Shown: one piece after another, positions 9,020-17,723 of the stretch | Position numbering within the stretch: position 1 is the first letter of the stretch | Layout: each line of letters opens with the position of its first letter | DNA from: Massilia sp. METH4 | GTDB lineage: Bacteria > Pseudomonadota > Gammaproteobacteria > Burkholderiales > Burkholderiaceae_D | DNA length: 64,000 nucleotides | Assembly: GCF_037094685.1 (NCBI RefSeq) | Contig: NZ_CP146614.1 | Coordinates: 1,116,001-1,180,000 of the forward strand | Direction: 5' to 3' | Program-made: the position numbers and the translations under genes | The notes under the pieces: model-generated | What the model saw: only the letters and a program-made list of their open reading frames with translations | Database searches by the model: none | What the model was told of the DNA's origin: nothing

Positions 9020-9043
9020 AAACCGGGCTCGATAGCCCGGTTT
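9020..9043. terminator. Bidirectional terminator between the PilZ gene and pilA
   Basis: A perfect 10-bp stem (9020-9029 with 9034-9043) has a CGAT loop. A run of A upstream gives a good T-run on the minus strand, so it terminates the pilin transcript best. The plus strand has TTTCTT after the stem and probably also stops the PilZ gene. Confidence 0.85.
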
Positions 9044-9063
9044 CTTGTACTGCTGGAGGCAGA

Positions 9064-9546
9064 TTACTGCTGTGCCTGTTGCTGAGCCTGCTGAGCGGCC
9101 GGAGCGCTGTTCTTCGTCAGTGCGCTGGCGAAGGTGGTGTTGGCGATGTTCGTCGTCACGGTCCAGCCCACTGCGGTGGCGGTGACTGCAGGTGCGAAGG
9201 TGATCGTGCGGCTGTCGACATCGGTGTGGATGCCGGTTGCCAGCGTCAGCACGATGGTGCCGTCGGTCACGGCGGCCGAAGCGACTTCCTTGGTGGCGGC
9301 GAAGGTCGGGATGCCGTTTGCGCCGGTGTCGCAATCGGTCGTGGTACCGCCAGCTTCCTGGATGCACAGGGCAACGGAAGACTTCAGGGAATCGGCGGCG
9401 GTCACGGCGTTACCCAGCTTGGCCTTCGTCGAGTAGTTGCTGTACTGCGGAATTGCCACGGCAGCCAGGATGCCGATGATCGCCACGACGATCATCAGTT
9501 CGATCAGGGTGAAACCGCCTTGGGCTTTCTGGTTCATGGATTTCAT
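9064..9546 (-). CDS. pilA: Type IV major pilin
   Basis: A type IVa prepilin of 160 residues. A short leader ending QGG precedes the class III signal [16 protein letters not shown], which PilD would cleave after the glycine and methylate at Phe1. Glu5 of the mature chain is present. Two cysteines (in ALCIQEAG and TDCDTG) could form a disulfide within the globular domain. The last 14 residues are a low-complexity Ala/Gln tail. GGAG lies 7 bases before the ATG at 9546. A sigma-54 promoter lies about 50 bases upstream, as expected for a PilSR-controlled pilin. The product forms the pilus fibre for twitching, adhesion and DNA uptake. Confidence 0.95.
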   Translation of the reverse strand: MKSMNQKAQGGFTLIELMIVVAIIGILAAVAIPQYSNYSTKAKLGNAVTAADSLKSSVALCIQEAGGTTTDCDTGANGIPTFAATKEVASAAVTDGTIVLTLATGIHTDVDSRTITFAPAVTATAVGWTVTTNIANTTFASALTKNSAPAAQQAQQQAQQ

Positions 9547-9595
9547 GGTGTTGCTCCTTCAAAAGAAACGTAACGGGTTGGGATGATTGATGTAG

Positions 9596-9612
9596 AGCAA
9601 TCCGCGTGCCAG
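9596..9612 (-). promoter_or_regulatory. Sigma-54 (-24/-12) promoter of pilA
   Basis: On the minus strand the bases read CTGGCACGCGGATTGCT, a full match to the consensus YTGGCACGNNNNTTGCW. The predicted start site is near 9585, giving a leader of about 39 bases before the pilA ATG. PilS/PilR-dependent sigma-54 transcription of pilA is well known in Pseudomonas and many Betaproteobacteria. The regulator genes are not in this window. Confidence 0.88.
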
Positions 9613-9746
9613 CCCGGTTTGCGCCGCTTCCTACCCGAAATCCGCCGTTTGTGGCAGTTCCGTTAGGAAACAGTGACATTTTTCGTCACTTGCATGTTCG
9701 TAGATTGTCACATGGACCTGCAAAAAGCGTCATCTGACGATTTTCG

Positions 9747-10337
9747 TCAGACCAACCGGAACGCCATCCGGGTGCCGGACAGGTCCAGCACGTCGCCGTC
9801 CGCCAGTGCCTGCGGCAACTTGCCGAGCGGCGCATCGTTCAGCAGCGGAATGCGCTCGCCCTCGGCATGGACAGCGGCGTAGCCTGCTTCCGTGCGGTTG
9901 ATGACCACGACCTGCACGCCGGCGCGGCCCAGGCTGGTCTGCATCTTGGTCAATTCCAGTACCCGGCCGGCATTGCTGCCGTTCAGCACCTCGATGCGGG
10001 CCGTCGGCAGCGTGGCCGGCGTAGCGGGAAGGCCGCTGATGGGGCGGATGCCGTCCGCCACGAATTCGATGCTGTATTTCGCCAGCTTGACCGTGTCGCC
10101 ATGGCGCAGGTGATGCTTGCTTACCCGCTGGCCGTTCACGAACGTGCCATTCGTGGAATACAGGTCTTCCAGGAAGGAATCGTCGAGGATGGTCGTGATC
10201 GCGGCATGGTCGCCGCTGACGGTCGGATGTTCGAGCACGATGTCGTTGTGCGGGTGGCGGCCGATCGTCATGCGCTCCTTCGTGAGCTGCACGGTCTTTT
10301 CCAGCACCCCGTCGCGGGAAATCAGGATTTTTGCCAA
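9747..10337 (-). CDS. FHA-domain protein with a TTG start
   Basis: The 196-residue product begins (L as Met)AKILISRDG. A forkhead-associated phosphopeptide-binding domain covers about residues 1-95 and contains IGRHPHNDIVLEHPTVSGDH (Gly26, Arg27, Ser41 and His44) and LYSTNGTFVNG. A second, weaker FHA-like module follows (about 115-196, with IEVLNGSNAGRVLELTK). FHA domains bind phosphothreonine peptides, and neither kinase nor target is visible here. The open frame continues to 10553, but that part is made of intergenic repeats. The TTG at 10335-10337 has a strong GGAGGT Shine-Dalgarno about 6 bases upstream and is the likely start. The gene sits between sucD and pilA, a neighbourhood I associate with Oxalobacteraceae. 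Confidence 0.85.
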   Translation of the reverse strand: MAKILISRDGVLEKTVQLTKERMTIGRHPHNDIVLEHPTVSGDHAAITTILDDSFLEDLYSTNGTFVNGQRVSKHHLRHGDTVKLAKYSIEFVADGIRPISGLPATPATLPTARIEVLNGSNAGRVLELTKMQTSLGRAGVQVVVINRTEAGYAAVHAEGERIPLLNDAPLGKLPQALADGDVLDLSGTRMAFRLV

Positions 10338-10370
10338 CCAACCACCTCCGGAAGCCAACTGTTTGCGAGG

Positions 10371-10515
10371 TCCGGGACGGTACGGCGGTCCCGCACCCCG
10401 GCGTTGTAAAAATTCGGGGCGGTACGGCGCTCCGGCTGTCCCTGTTGTAAAAATTCGGGGACTGTCCCTGTTGTAAAAATCGGGGCGGTACGGCGCTCCG
10501 GCAGCCCCTGTGTTG
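10371..10515. repeat. Array of imperfect direct repeats
   Basis: The block contains three copies of GTTGTAAAAAT(T)CGGGG, about 42 and 26 bases apart. Two of them carry the same extension, GCGGTACGGCGCTCCGGC, and a diverged copy of that extension (GACGGTACGGCGGTCC) stands in front. One copy reads GGGGACTGTCCC, a perfect short palindrome. The array lies directly upstream of the FHA gene and makes its frame look artificially long. No protein-like pattern is seen in it. Confidence 0.75.
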
Positions 10516-10561
10516 TATTGCGACCAGCTCAGCAGGGAGCTCACCCCAGCCACAAAAAAGA

Positions 10562-10581
10562 ACGGGGGCCGCAGCCCCCGT
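10562..10581 (-). terminator. Rho-independent terminator after sucD
   Basis: A perfect 8-bp GC-rich stem (10562-10569 with 10574-10581) has a 4-base loop. On the minus strand it is followed by TCTTTTTTG. It starts 22 bases after the sucD stop. Confidence 0.85.
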
Positions 10582-10603
10582 CATTATCGAACAACGTCCG
10601 AAA

Positions 10604-11485
10604 TTACAGCATTGCCTTCAGCAGGCGAGCCATTTCCGACGGGTTCTTCGTCGCTTTGATGCCGCATTCTTCCATGATGGCGAGCTTGGCTTCAGCCGTG
10701 TCGGCGCCGCCGGAGATCAGCGCGCCGGCGTGGCCCATGCGCTTGCCCGGAGGCGCGGTCACGCCAGCGATGAAGCCGACGACCGGCTTCTTCATGTTGT
10801 CCTTGACCCAACGCGCGGCGTTGGCTTCGTCCGGACCGCCGATCTCGCCGATCATGATCACGGCGTCCGTTTCCGGATCGTCGTTGAACATCTTCATGAT
10901 GTCGATGTGCTTCAGGCCGTTGATCGGGTCGCCGCCGATGCCGACTGCCGACGATTGGCCCAGGCCCAGCGCGGTCAGCTGGCCCACGGCTTCATAGGTC
11001 AGCGTGCCCGAACGGGACACGACGCCGATACGGCCCTTGCGGTGGATGTGGCCAGGCATGATGCCGATCTTGATTTCGTCCGGGGTGATCAGGCCTGGGC
11101 AGTTCGGGCCCAGCAGCAGGGTCTTCGAACCGGCCTTGGCCATGCGATCCTTGATTTCCATCATGTCACGGACAGGGATGCCTTCGGTGATGCAAATCGC
11201 CAGTTCCAGCTCGGCTTCGACCGCTTCCCAGATCGCGGCGGCGGCGCCTGCGGGCGGCACGTAGATCACGGAAACGGTTGCACCGGTTTCCGAAGCAGCT
11301 TCCTTCACGGAACCGAAGATTGGGATGCCTTCGAAGTCTTCGCCGGCTTTCTTCGGGTTCACGCCTGCCACGAAAGCGTTCTTGCCGTTCGCGTAGTCGC
11401 GGCACATGCGGGTGTGGAACTGGCCGGTCTTGCCGGTGATGCCCTGGGTGATGACTTTGGTGTCTTTATTGATCAGAATAGACAT
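10604..11485 (-). CDS. sucD: Succinyl-CoA synthetase, alpha subunit
   Basis: The alpha subunit of ADP-forming succinyl-CoA synthetase binds CoA and carries the phospho-histidine intermediate of this TCA-cycle step. The 293-residue product shows the CoA-binding N-terminus ([15 protein letters not shown]), [22 protein letters not shown], and the catalytic histidine in [17 protein letters not shown] precedes the ATG. The gene begins 13 bases after the sucC stop and ends at a clear terminator, so sucCD form a two-gene operon. Cytosolic heteromer with SucC. Confidence 0.98.
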   Translation of the reverse strand: MSILINKDTKVITQGITGKTGQFHTRMCRDYANGKNAFVAGVNPKKAGEDFEGIPIFGSVKEAASETGATVSVIYVPPAGAAAAIWEAVEAELELAICITEGIPVRDMMEIKDRMAKAGSKTLLLGPNCPGLITPDEIKIGIMPGHIHRKGRIGVVSRSGTLTYEAVGQLTALGLGQSSAVGIGGDPINGLKHIDIMKMFNDDPETDAVIMIGEIGGPDEANAARWVKDNMKKPVVGFIAGVTAPPGKRMGHAGALISGGADTAEAKLAIMEECGIKATKNPSEMARLLKAML

Positions 11486-11498
11486 GTTGGTTCCTTAA

Positions 11499-12668
11499 TT
11501 AAGCTTGACCGGCTGCAGCGGCAACAACGCTCTTGGCTGCGTCTTCCATGGTGTCGGCGGCGATGATCGGCAGGCCGGAGTCGGCCAGCATCTTCTTGCC
11601 CAGATCTTCGTTGGTGCCCTTCATGCGCACGACCAGCGGTACCTGCAGCGAAACGGCCTTCGATGCGGTGATCACGCCTTCGGCGATCACGTCGCAACGC
11701 ATGATGCCGCCGAAGATGTTCACCAGGATCGCCTTCAGGCCCGGGTTCTTCAGCATGATCTTGAAGGCTTCGGTCACTTTCTCGGCCGTGGCGCCACCGC
11801 CCACGTCCAGGAAGTTGGCCGGCTCGCCGCCGAACAGCTTGATGGTGTCCATCGTGGCCATGGCCAGGCCGGCGCCGTTCACCAGGCAGCCGATGTTGCC
11901 GTCCAGGGAGATGTAGGCCAGGTCGAACTTCGATGCTTCGACTTCGGCCGGATCTTCTTCGTCCAGGTCGCGGTAGGCGACGATTTCCGGATGACGGAAC
12001 AGGGCGTTGGAGTCGAAGTTGAACTTGGCGTCCAGGGCGATCACTTTGCCGTCGCCGGTCAGGATCAGCGGGTTGATTTCAGCCAGCGATGCGTCGGTTT
12101 CCCAGTAGGCCTTGTACAGGCCTTGCAGGTTGGCGCGCGCGTCGGCGATCGAACCTTCCGGCACGCCGATCTTGCGGGCGACGTCGTCGGCTTCCGCGTC
12201 GGTCAGGCCCACGGCCGGATCGATGATCACGTTGTGGATCTTTTCCGGGTGCGATTCAGCCACTTCTTCGATGTCCATGCCGCCTTCGGAGGAAGCCATC
12301 AGCACCACGCGCTGCGAAACGCGGTCGGTCACGAGCGAAACGTACAGTTCCTTCTTGATGTCCGCGCCTTCTTCGATCAGCAGGCGGCGTACTTTCTGGC
12401 CTTCAGGACCGGTCTGGTGGGTCACCAGCTGCATGCCCATGATCTGTTCGGAGTATTCCTTGACCTGGGCCAAAGACTTGGCGACCTTCACGCCGCCGCC
12501 TTTGCCACGGCCACCGGCGTGGATCTGCGCCTTGACCACCCAGACCGGGCCGCCCAGGGTTTCGGCAGCTTTCACTGCTTCTTCCACGGACATGCACGGA
12601 ATGCCGCGCGGAACCGTCACTCCGAACTTCCGGAGGATTTCTTTGCCTTGATACTCATGGATCTTCAT
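11499..12668 (-). CDS. sucC: Succinyl-CoA synthetase, beta subunit
   Basis: The beta subunit of succinyl-CoA synthetase contains the ATP-grasp domain that binds the nucleotide. The 389-residue product begins [17 protein letters not shown]. It contains [24 protein letters not shown]-type text ([10 protein letters not shown]), [11 protein letters not shown] and [13 protein letters not shown], all at expected places. The frame is open upstream to 12758, but the ATG at 12668 has AGGGAAG as ribosome binding site and is the family start. It is the first gene of the sucCD operon. The promoter must lie in the 676-base gap upstream, and I could not pick it out. Confidence 0.98.
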   Translation of the reverse strand: MKIHEYQGKEILRKFGVTVPRGIPCMSVEEAVKAAETLGGPVWVVKAQIHAGGRGKGGGVKVAKSLAQVKEYSEQIMGMQLVTHQTGPEGQKVRRLLIEEGADIKKELYVSLVTDRVSQRVVLMASSEGGMDIEEVAESHPEKIHNVIIDPAVGLTDAEADDVARKIGVPEGSIADARANLQGLYKAYWETDASLAEINPLILTGDGKVIALDAKFNFDSNALFRHPEIVAYRDLDEEDPAEVEASKFDLAYISLDGNIGCLVNGAGLAMATMDTIKLFGGEPANFLDVGGGATAEKVTEAFKIMLKNPGLKAILVNIFGGIMRCDVIAEGVITASKAVSLQVPLVVRMKGTNEDLGKKMLADSGLPIIAADTMEDAAKSVVAAAAGQA

Positions 12669-13239
12669 GCTGGCTTCCCTTCTGATGCTGAATATGAAAT
12701 GGGGTTTGAAATGTTTTGCTGCTTCAGTCTTGCGGCACCTGGGCTGTGGTGGCGGCATGAGCCCCCCAGCGTGGGTCGAGACCCGACGAATGGCGCGCCC
12801 CCTTCGACGATGGCGCGACAGGTGTCGGGTTGAAACGTGTTACATGCGGGTGCGTGGCGCTGGCGGCAACCGGAATCTTGGAAGCCAGCAGGGTGTCGTT
12901 GACTGAGATGTCGGCGTGATGACTGGTCAAATCCCATGGTTCACCGCCAGGCGCGATCGCCCGGATGTCCATGGCGCGCAGTGGGGAAAGCGCACTTCGG
13001 AAAGAATTTGACAGGAACATAACACCGATGCCGCTTGCGCGGCCAAATTAGTAAGCAGCCATGTACTGATTTCGTACGTTGCCGCAGCTTCTACGGACAA
13101 CCACCGCACCCGCGGTGCTGCATAAAACTACAAAAGTGTAGCACACCGATCAGGGGCTGGATAGCAAAGTGATCGTACGACTTTGGGAGCGCCCAGAGCG
13201 CCGCCAAGACAAAAAACCGGTGACAGGCCCCGAATTTCG

Positions 13240-13278
13240 GGAAATATTGCTCGAAAAATGGGGTACGTCCCCATTTTT
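13240..13278. repeat. REP-like palindrome (TGGGG-TACGT-CCCCA type)
   Basis: A perfect palindrome has arms AAAAATGGGG (13254-13263) and CCCCATTTTT (13269-13278) and loop TACGT. It is flanked on the left by GGAAATATTGC, the reverse complement of the GCAATATTTCC tail that accompanies the element at 33171-33220. A second family motif, ACCGGTGACAGGCCCC, lies just before it at about 13217. It is the same element type as those at 27 and 33 to 35 kb. Confidence 0.8.
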
Positions 13279-13301
13279 CAGGAAACATGCGGCGTAAAAA
13301 A

Positions 13302-13319
13302 AGCAGCCCGCGGGCTGCT
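13302..13319 (-). terminator. Rho-independent terminator after recX
   Basis: A perfect 8-bp stem (13302-13309 with 13312-13319) has a 2-base centre. On the minus strand it is followed by seven T. It lies 25 bases past the recX stop codon. Confidence 0.88.
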
Positions 13320-13344
13320 CTAAGCGTTGTGAATATCAGATATT

Positions 13345-13806
13345 TCAGAACTCGTCATCCAGGTCCGCGCCCTTCATCGCGGCGCGCACGGCTTTCTGGG
13401 AGAAGCCGCGGCCGATGAGAAAGCGCATCTGCTTGCTGCGCTCTTCGGCATCCTCGGCGACCTTGCCGCGGAACTTGCGGCGCCAGACATCGCAGCAGCG
13501 CGCCACTTCGTCTTCGACGAGCCCGGCCTTCAGCTCCTGCAAGGCTTCGCCTTTCACACCGTGGCTTTGCAGCTCGGCGAGGATGCGGCTGTTGCCGTAG
13601 CGGGCCGAGCGGCGGTGGATCAGCGATTCGGAAAAGCGTTCCTCGGACAGCCACCTGTTTTTCTCGAGCCAGTCGAGCAGTGCGTCGACGTCGTCGCCCT
13701 CTTCCGCATGGCGGGCCAGCTTGCGGGCCAGCTCCATGCGGCTGTGCTCGCGGGTGGACAGCAGGCGCAGGGCACGGGCTTTCAGGCTGACGGGTGGTGC
13801 GGGCAT
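13345..13806 (-). CDS. recX: Regulatory protein RecX
   Basis: RecX caps and disassembles RecA filaments and so limits recombinase and coprotease activity. The 153-residue product has the normal size and three-helix-repeat text: [39 protein letters not shown], and the C-terminal [17 protein letters not shown]. It lies 175 bases downstream of recA on the same strand, as in most proteobacteria, and is expected to be co-transcribed with recA by read-through and so to share SOS control. It ends at a strong terminator. Confidence 0.95.
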   Translation of the reverse strand: MPAPPVSLKARALRLLSTREHSRMELARKLARHAEEGDDVDALLDWLEKNRWLSEERFSESLIHRRSARYGNSRILAELQSHGVKGEALQELKAGLVEDEVARCCDVWRRKFRGKVAEDAEERSKQMRFLIGRGFSQKAVRAAMKGADLDDEF

Positions 13807-13981
13807 CGGCGACTAGCGGGATAAAGGATGAAAAAGGAGAAATGAGCAGTATAAAAAAACATCGCCACCGCCGCAAAGCGGCTGGTGGCGACGAAGAGCT
13901 TCTACAAGCCCAGGATCGATCGATACGTGCCGCGCTTCTCGCGCGGCAAGGCGAAAGACCGGGGTCTCCCGCCATTGGCCA

Positions 13982-15052
13982 TCAGTCGACGGCCTTCAGC
14001 TTCGGTGCCGGTGCGTCGCCTTCGGCCGGCGGCAGTTCGCGCACGCCCAGCGAAGCGCGGACCTTGTTCTCGATTTCGCGGGCCAGCGTCGGGCGCTCTT
14101 TCAGGAACGTACGGGCATTGTCCTTGCCCTGGCCGATACGGTCGCCGCCGTAGCTGTACCACGAGCCGGACTTCTCGACGATCTTCGCTTCCACGCCCAG
14201 GTCGATGATCTCGCCTTCGCGGGACGTGCCTTCGCCATACAGGATGTCGAAGTGTGCTTCCTTGAACGGCGGCGCGATCTTGTTCTTGACGACCTTGACC
14301 TTCGTTTCGTTACCGATCACCTCGTCGCCGGACTTGATCGAGCCCGTGCGGCGGATATCCAAGCGCACCGACGCGTAGAACTTCAGCGCGTTACCGCCCG
14401 TGGTGGTTTCCGGCGAACCGAACATCACGCCGATCTTCATGCGGATCTGGTTGATGAAGATGACCAGCGTGTTGGTGCGGTTGATCGTGCCGGTCAGCTT
14501 GCGCAGCGCCTGCGACATCAGTCGTGCCTGCAGGCCCGGCAGCGAATCGCCCATGTCGCCCTCGATCTCGGCGCGCGGCGTCAGCGCGGCCACGGAGTCG
14601 ACGACGATCATGTCCACCGAACCGGAGCGCACCAGCGCGTCGCAGATTTCCAGTGCCTGTTCGCCCGTGTCCGGCTGCGAAATCAGCAATTCGTGCAGGT
14701 TCACGCCCAGCTTCTGCGCATAGGTCACGTCCAGCGCGTGTTCCGCGTCGATGAACGCGCAGGTGCCGCCGATCTTTTGCATTTCGGCGATGGTCTGCAA
14801 GGTCAGCGTGGTTTTACCGGACGATTCCGGGCCGTAGATTTCCACGACGCGGCCGCGCGGCAAGCCGCCGACGCCCAGTGCGATATCCAGCCCCAGGGAG
14901 CCGGTGGAAACAGTTTGGACTTCTTCCAGCGGGGCGCTAGCGTCCATGCGCATGACGGAGCCCTTGCCGAACTGCTTTTCAATCTGAGCCAGCGCCGCGG
15001 CGAGCGCTTTGGCTTTTTCGGATGCAGGTACTGCCGCTTTCTTGTCGTCCAT
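13982..15052 (-). CDS. recA: Recombinase RecA
   Basis: RecA forms ATP-dependent filaments on single-stranded DNA, drives strand exchange and stimulates LexA self-cleavage. The 356-residue product has Walker [10 protein letters not shown] at 74-82, Walker B-type text ([17 protein letters not shown]), the loop segment [16 protein letters not shown] [16 protein letters not shown], and [12 protein letters not shown] with [18 protein letters not shown] LexA box lies about 90 bases upstream of the start. RecX follows on the same strand. Confidence 0.99.
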   Translation of the reverse strand: MDDKKAAVPASEKAKALAAALAQIEKQFGKGSVMRMDASAPLEEVQTVSTGSLGLDIALGVGGLPRGRVVEIYGPESSGKTTLTLQTIAEMQKIGGTCAFIDAEHALDVTYAQKLGVNLHELLISQPDTGEQALEICDALVRSGSVDMIVVDSVAALTPRAEIEGDMGDSLPGLQARLMSQALRKLTGTINRTNTLVIFINQIRMKIGVMFGSPETTTGGNALKFYASVRLDIRRTGSIKSGDEVIGNETKVKVVKNKIAPPFKEAHFDILYGEGTSREGEIIDLGVEAKIVEKSGSWYSYGGDRIGQGKDNARTFLKERPTLAREIENKVRASLGVRELPPAEGDAPAPKLKAVD

Positions 15053-15141
15053 GATTTCCTTAACCTTTACGTTTCAGTGATTCCGAATGATTCCTAGGGG
15101 ATTCCTGTTTAAGTACACGTACCTCTCCGGTACAAACAGTA

Positions 15142-15157
15142 CTGTATATGCATCCAG
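15142..15157. promoter_or_regulatory. LexA (SOS) box upstream of recA
   Basis: CTGTATATGCATCCAG matches the LexA consensus CTG-N10-CAG with the alternating AT core. The only weak position is CCAG instead of ACAG. It lies between divergent recA (start 15052) and the response regulator gene (start 15243), at the distance expected for recA control. Whether it also affects the plus-strand operon is unknown. Confidence 0.8.
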
Positions 15158-15242
15158 TGGTTTATGCAAGCGGAATCTACGCCTTTCCATCGGGCGCCGC
15201 ACATTGAGTACAATGAAACAGCCACCATGCCCGATAGCCAAC

Positions 15243-15932
15243 ATGCGTATTTTACTAGCCGAAGATGACAGCGTCCTGGCGGACGGACTCACGCGCTCGC
15301 TGCGCCAGTCCGGCTATGCCATCGACTGCGTAAAAAACGGGCAGGAAGCGGATACCGCCCTTTCCACCCAGGAATTCGACCTCCTGATCCTGGACCTGGG
15401 CCTGCCGAAGCTGCCCGGCCTCGAAGTGCTGCGCCGCCTGCGCTCGCGCGGCTCGCTGCTGCCGGTGCTGATCCTCACCGCCGCCGATTCCGTGGAGCAG
15501 CGCGTGACGGGGCTGGACCTGGGCGCGGACGACTACATGGCCAAGCCCTTCGCGCTCTCCGAGCTCGAGGCGCGCGTGCGCGCGCTCACCCGCCGCGGCC
15601 AGGGCGGCGGCTCCGCCATCGTCAAGCACGGCCCGCTCACCTACGACCAGGTGGGCCGCAGCGCCTACATCAACGAGCAGATGCTGGACCTGTCCGCCCG
15701 CGAGCTGGGCCTGCTCGAGATCCTGCTGGCCCGCGCCGGCCGCCTCGTCTCCAAGGAACAGCTGGTGGACCACCTGTGCGAATGGGGCGAGGAAGTCTCC
15801 AACAACGCCATCGAAGTCTACGTGCACCGGTTGCGCAAGAAGATCGAGGTGGGCGGCGTACGCATCGCCACCGTGCGCGGCCTCGGCTACTGCCTCGAGA
15901 AATTCCCCGGCGCGGCGGCCGACGTGAAGTGA
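15243..15932 (+). CDS. OmpR/PhoB-family response regulator
   Basis: A 229-residue two-component response regulator. The receiver domain (1-115) has the acidic pair Glu7/Asp8-Asp9 (LLAEDDS), phosphoacceptor Asp51 in LLILDLGLP, and the conserved Lys in YMAKPFALSELEAR. The C-terminal winged-helix domain (about 125-220) ends in VYVHRLRKKIE and TVRGLGYCLEK, so it binds DNA as a transcription factor. It resembles the QseB/TctD subgroup. The longer frame from 15087 runs over the recA promoter region; the ATG at 15243 gives the family N-terminus. Its stop overlaps the GTG start of the sensor kinase by 4 bases, so it heads a four-gene operon with the kinase and a sodium:solute symporter. Confidence 0.93.
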   Translation: MRILLAEDDSVLADGLTRSLRQSGYAIDCVKNGQEADTALSTQEFDLLILDLGLPKLPGLEVLRRLRSRGSLLPVLILTAADSVEQRVTGLDLGADDYMAKPFALSELEARVRALTRRGQGGGSAIVKHGPLTYDQVGRSAYINEQMLDLSARELGLLEILLARAGRLVSKEQLVDHLCEWGEEVSNNAIEVYVHRLRKKIEVGGVRIATVRGLGYCLEKFPGAAADVK

Positions 15933-17449
15933 CCCAGCCGGTCGACCAGGCCCAGGCGGAAGCCGCCTGGAGCCCCGCCCTCGAGGAAGAAGGCGAGATC
16001 CAGCACTCGCTGTTCGGCGAGATCCTGGACTGGATGCTGGCCCCGCTGCTGCTGCTGTGGCCGATGAGCATCGCCATCACGTACCTGGTGGCCAAGTCGA
16101 TCGCCAACCAGCCGTTCGACCATGCGCTGGAAGATTCCCTCACCGTGCTGTCGCAGCAGGTGCGCGAGGTGGACGGCAAGCTCCAGCAGCAACTGCCCGG
16201 AGCCGCGCGGGACATCCTTCGCGCCGACGACGTCGACAGCGTGTATTACCAGATCCTGGGCCCGCAAGGCCGCTACGTGGACGGCGACCGCGACCTGCCC
16301 CGCCCCCAGCCGGAACCCGACGACGAGATGGATTCCGCCGGCGCGGTGCGCTTTCGCAACGCCACGCTGCACGGCACGCCCATCCGAGTGGCCTACGCCT
16401 ACGTTAACCTGGAAGAGAACAGCGAGCATCCGCCCCGCCTGGCCCTGGTGCAGATGGCCGAGACGCTGGAAAAGCGCGCCAAGCTGGCCAACGAGATCAT
16501 CAAGGGCGTGATCCTGCCGCAGTTCATCATCCTGCCCGTGGTACTGGCGCTCGTGTGGTTCGCTCTGTCGCGCGGGCTGCTGCCGCTGGCCGAGCTGCAG
16601 GAACGCATCCGCGCCCGGCGCAGCGACGACCTGTCGCCGATCCCGCCGAAGCAGGTGCCGGAAGAGATCACGCCGCTGGTCAGCTCGCTCAACGAAATGC
16701 TGGCGCGGCTGTCGCAATCGATCGACATGCAAAAGCGCTTCATCGCCGACGCCGCCCACCAGATGAAGACGCCGCTGGCCGGCATGCGCATGCAATCCGA
16801 GCTGGCGCTGCGCCAGACCGATCAGAACGAGATCCACCGCTCGCTCGAGCAGTTGGCCAAGAGCTCGGAGGCGGCAACGCGCCTCGTCAACCAGCTGCTG
16901 GCCCTGGCGCGGGCGGAAAACCAGCCGCAGGCCGGCATGGCGTTCGCGCCGCTCGACCTGGCCGAGCTGGCGCGCAATGCCGTGCGCGACTGGGTGCCCG
17001 CCTCGTTCAATTACCGGATCGACCTGGGCTACGAAGGGCCCGAGGCACCCGTTCTCATCGAGGGCGATCCGGTGATGCTGCGCGAGCTGCTGTCGAACCT
17101 GATCGACAATGCGCTGCGCTACACGCCGATAGGCGGCAGCGTGACGGTGCGCGTGAACGAGGGCGCGGCGCCCACGCTGGAAGTGGAAGATACCGGCCCC
17201 GGCATCCCGCCGGCCGAGCGGGTGCACGTGTTCGAGCGCTTCTACCGCATCCTGGGCAGCAGCGCCGAGGGCAGCGGCCTCGGGCTGGCGATCGTGCGCG
17301 AGATCGCCCAGCAGCACGGCGCCGAAGTGGACATCCTCGGCAACCCGCGCGCCACCAACCCGAAATACCCCGGCAGCCTGTTCCGGCTGACCTTCCCGGC
17401 CCGGCCGGCCGAACCCGACGAGGAAGAGGAAACGCCGCACTATGGCTGA
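15929..17449 (+). CDS. Sensor histidine kinase, TctE-like
   Basis: An inner-membrane sensor kinase of about 506 residues, with a GTG start at 15929 overlapping the regulator stop (GTGA). A first membrane helix lies near 38-58 (MLAPLLLLWPMSIAITYLV), followed by a periplasmic part of about 130 residues that resembles the 2CSK_N sensor domain of TctE, and a second helix (FIILPVVLALVWFALSRG). A linker with dimerisation helix follows, with His277 in DAAHQMKTPLAGM as phospho-acceptor. The ATPase blocks are LLSNLIDNALRYTP, DTGPGIPP and GSGLGLAIV. All catalytic motifs are intact. The kinase is followed with an 8-base overlap by the symporter small subunit, so it very likely controls uptake of that symporter's substrate, probably an organic acid. 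Confidence 0.92.
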   Translation: MTQPVDQAQAEAAWSPALEEEGEIQHSLFGEILDWMLAPLLLLWPMSIAITYLVAKSIANQPFDHALEDSLTVLSQQVREVDGKLQQQLPGAARDILRADDVDSVYYQILGPQGRYVDGDRDLPRPQPEPDDEMDSAGAVRFRNATLHGTPIRVAYAYVNLEENSEHPPRLALVQMAETLEKRAKLANEIIKGVILPQFIILPVVLALVWFALSRGLLPLAELQERIRARRSDDLSPIPPKQVPEEITPLVSSLNEMLARLSQSIDMQKRFIADAAHQMKTPLAGMRMQSELALRQTDQNEIHRSLEQLAKSSEAATRLVNQLLALARAENQPQAGMAFAPLDLAELARNAVRDWVPASFNYRIDLGYEGPEAPVLIEGDPVMLRELLSNLIDNALRYTPIGGSVTVRVNEGAAPTLEVEDTGPGIPPAERVHVFERFYRILGSSAEGSGLGLAIVREIAQQHGAEVDILGNPRATNPKYPGSLFRLTFPARPAEPDEEEETPHYG

Positions 17450-17723
17450 CCACGACGATCACCGAGACGACCACCCGGACGACCATCCGGACGACTACTG
17501 GCGCCGCACGCGGCGCCTGACGGTGGCGCTGCTGCTGGCCTGGATCGCCACCGGCTTCCTCGCCGTGTACTTCGCGCGCGAACTGGCGGACCTCACGCTG
17601 TTCGGCTGGCCGCTGTCGTTCTACATGGCCGCGCAGGGCGCCTCGCTGGTCTACCTCGCCATCACCGGCATCTATGCCTGGCGCATGCGCCGGCTGGACC
17701 GCCGGCACCGGGGGCGTGCTTGA
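17442..17723 (+). CDS. DUF4212 sodium:solute symporter small subunit
   Basis: A 93-residue membrane protein with an unusual His/Asp-rich N-terminus (DHDDHRDDHPDDHPDDYW), followed by two membrane helices (LTVALLLAWIATGFLAVYF and FYMAAQGASLVYLAITGIY) and a basic C-terminus. This layout is that of the DUF4212 'putative solute:sodium symporter small subunit', always found just before a VC_2705-type symporter. It overlaps the kinase gene by 8 bases and the large-subunit gene by 4, so all are translated together. The His/Asp run could bind metal, but no role is known to me. Confidence 0.88.
   Translation: MADHDDHRDDHPDDHPDDYWRRTRRLTVALLLAWIATGFLAVYFARELADLTLFGWPLSFYMAAQGASLVYLAITGIYAWRMRRLDRRHRGRA

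Larger units (their letters stand above)
12669..13344. other. Long non-coding gap between sucC and recX
   Basis: This 676-base stretch has no open frame that looks like protein. The right third holds a REP-like palindrome (13240-13278) and the recX terminator (13302-13319). The middle has a TTGACA at 13014-13019 on the plus strand with no gene behind it. Elsewhere there are only short dyads, such as GGGTCGAGACCC near 12774 and CTACA-AAAG-TGTAG near 13127. The sucCD promoter should be here on the minus strand. A small RNA cannot be excluded but nothing supports one directly. Confidence 0.6.

Noticed and set aside
10371..10515. Possible CRISPR array
   Set aside because: Only three imperfect units with uneven spacing (about 42 and 26 bases) and no cas gene; it fits an intergenic repeat array.
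12665..13020. Short open frames in the gap upstream of sucC
   Set aside because: They overlap each other in different frames, lack ribosome binding sites and show no protein-like composition.
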